The position numbers and the translations under genes were made by a program. DNA of 6,726 bases, from contig JBBIKZ010000123.1 of assembly GCA_037445185.1 (NCBI GenBank), forward strand, positions 1 to 6,726. The letters run 5' to 3'. The notes beneath the pieces are model-generated. The model was not told the DNA's origin and made no database searches. It saw nothing but the letters and a program-made list of their open reading frames with translations. Positions 6,302 to 6,726 of this stretch are shown here, one piece after another. The DNA comes from JANWZL01 sp037445185 (lineage in GTDB: Bacteria > Pseudomonadota > Gammaproteobacteria > Burkholderiales > Thiobacillaceae). Every line of letters starts with the position of its first letter. Position 1 is the stretch's first letter.

Positions 6302-6480
6302 GCTCCTCCTTGCGGGGGCGCCCCGTAGCGTCGTCCGAGGGGCCCCGCGTGAGCGGGGATCGGACAGCGGAGGGGATGCCGGCGGCTGCCCCGGGGGCGC
6401 CCGCATCCTGCTCCGCGGTCGCATCCCCTGCGGGGCCCCTGCTCCGCGCTACGCAGTCGCCGACCCCGCGGCGTCGTCGC
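6302..6480 (+). repeat. Conserved 179-bp core of the element, copy 2
   Basis: Gap-free match to 257-435 with four substitutions by hand count. All the stems listed for copy 1 are kept; in one, the A340-T412 pair becomes G6385-T6457, a wobble-type pair on the plus strand. Arms outside these limits are far less similar. Confidence 0.85.
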
Positions 6481-6520
6481 GCCTTGCCACCCACACGCAC
6501 AAACCCGCCTTCGGGCGCGT

Positions 6521-6539
6521 TCAACTGAGGTTTTTAGGA
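6521..6539 (-). repeat. Right terminal inverted repeat of copy 2
   Basis: Reverse complement of 6162-6180, followed by the TTA target duplication at 6540-6542. It ends AGGA, which reproduces the position of the GGGA that lay before the TTA on the left flank. Confidence 0.92.
6536..6539 (+). promoter_or_regulatory. Shine-Dalgarno AGGA of amgK, contributed by the element
   Basis: AGGA is the last four bases of the element and lies eight bases before TTG 6548. In the restored pre-insertion sequence the same position is GGGA (6155-6158), so the insertion replaced one ribosome site with a similar or better one at the same spacing. Confidence 0.55.
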
Positions 6540-6547
6540 TTATAGCT

Positions 6548-6726
6548 TTGGAACGCCTCACTCGCTTGCAGGCCTGGGTCGAACAGGTCCTGCCCGAATC
6601 GCTGCACGCACTGGCACCCGCGTCGGCGGACGCGAGCTTCCGCCGCTATTTCCGTGCCACCACCGCGGGTGGCAGCTACATCGTCATGGATGCCCCGCCC
6701 GAGCATGAGGACTGCCGGCCCTATAT
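6548..6726 (+). CDS. amgK: AmgK-like N-acetylmuramate/N-acetylglucosamine kinase, N-terminal part (runs off the window)
   Basis: AmgK is an aminoglycoside-phosphotransferase-fold kinase that phosphorylates the anomeric carbon of MurNAc and GlcNAc in the peptidoglycan-recycling route feeding UDP-MurNAc, usually beside the uridylyltransferase gene murU. Fifty-nine residues are visible: MERLTRLQAWVEQVLPE, then the family signature DASFRRYFR (28-36) and YIVMDAPPEHEDCRP (44-58). These belong to the nucleotide-binding N-lobe. The start is taken as TTG 6548 because AGGA lies eight bases upstream and the first residues fit the family; another TTG at 6566 is less likely. It is divergent from lptD, an arrangement common in gammaproteobacteria. 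The family call is strong; substrate specificity, and the presence of murU beyond the edge, cannot be seen. Confidence 0.85.
   Translation, partial: MERLTRLQAWVEQVLPESLHALAPASADASFRRYFRATTAGGSYIVMDAPPEHEDCRPY

Larger units (their letters stand above)
6162..6539 (+). mobile_element. 378-bp MITE-like inverted-repeat element, copy 2, between lptD and amgK
   Basis: This copy has the same length and orientation as the one at 117-494. Its 19-bp terminal repeats are perfect (6162-6180 begins TCCTAAAAACCTCAGTTGA and is complementary to 6521-6539), and it is flanked by TTA at 6159-6161 and 6540-6542. It fills nearly all of the lptD-amgK gap. Stems lie at the same places as in copy 1: 6262-6269 with 6512-6519, and 6274-6295 with 6486-6507 (18 of 22 positions). 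The arm sequence is different but changed on both sides together. A local hairpin CTCACC...GGTGAG (6238-6254) corresponds to TCACCC...GGGTGA (194-208) in copy 1. No transposase is visible. Its right end supplies AGGA before the amgK start. Confidence 0.9.

Overview
This is a GC-rich stretch of bacterial chromosome that looks gammaproteobacterial. The minus strand carries the outer-membrane biogenesis and maintenance cluster lptD-surA-pdxA-rsmA, in the same order as in Escherichia coli and many relatives. A purple-sulfur-bacterium-like (Chromatiales/Ectothiorhodospiraceae-type) host is a guess from base composition and protein flavour only; nothing in the window fixes the genus.

Layout from left to right. 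(1) Positions 1-732 hold a glyoxalase I gene (gloA, plus strand) split in two by a 378-bp insertion at 117-494. The break falls between the codons for the conserved Tyr-Asn and Trp-Gly of the loop joining the two halves of the enzyme. (2) Positions 717-6113 hold four tightly packed minus-strand genes: lptD, surA, pdxA and rsmA. lptD overlaps surA, surA and pdxA are 3 bp apart, and pdxA overlaps rsmA by one base, so they very probably form one operon. rsmA converges on, and slightly overlaps, the 3' part of gloA. (3) Positions 6114-6547 are the divergent control region between lptD and amgK, filled by a second 378-bp copy of the same element (6162-6539). (4) From 6548 to the window edge is the start of an amgK-like sugar kinase gene on the plus strand.

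How the genes work together. LptD is the outer-membrane LPS translocon and SurA is the periplasmic chaperone that helps fold such barrels. PdxA (vitamin B6 synthesis) and RsmA (16S rRNA methylation) share the operon by long-standing linkage rather than by pathway. AmgK belongs to peptidoglycan sugar recycling.

The most interesting thing here is the repeated element. Both copies are exactly 378 bp, have 18-19 bp perfect terminal inverted repeats, are flanked by 3-bp target duplications (TAA and TTA), and have no recognisable transposase. A 179-bp core is about 98% identical between copies, while the arms are only about 70% identical. Yet the arms remain mutually complementary: nine base pairs are changed on both sides at once. 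The element therefore looks like a MITE-like or RNA-like structured unit whose fold, not its arm sequence, is conserved. Its ends also carry AGGA in a position to serve as a ribosome binding site for the downstream gene piece at both insertion sites.
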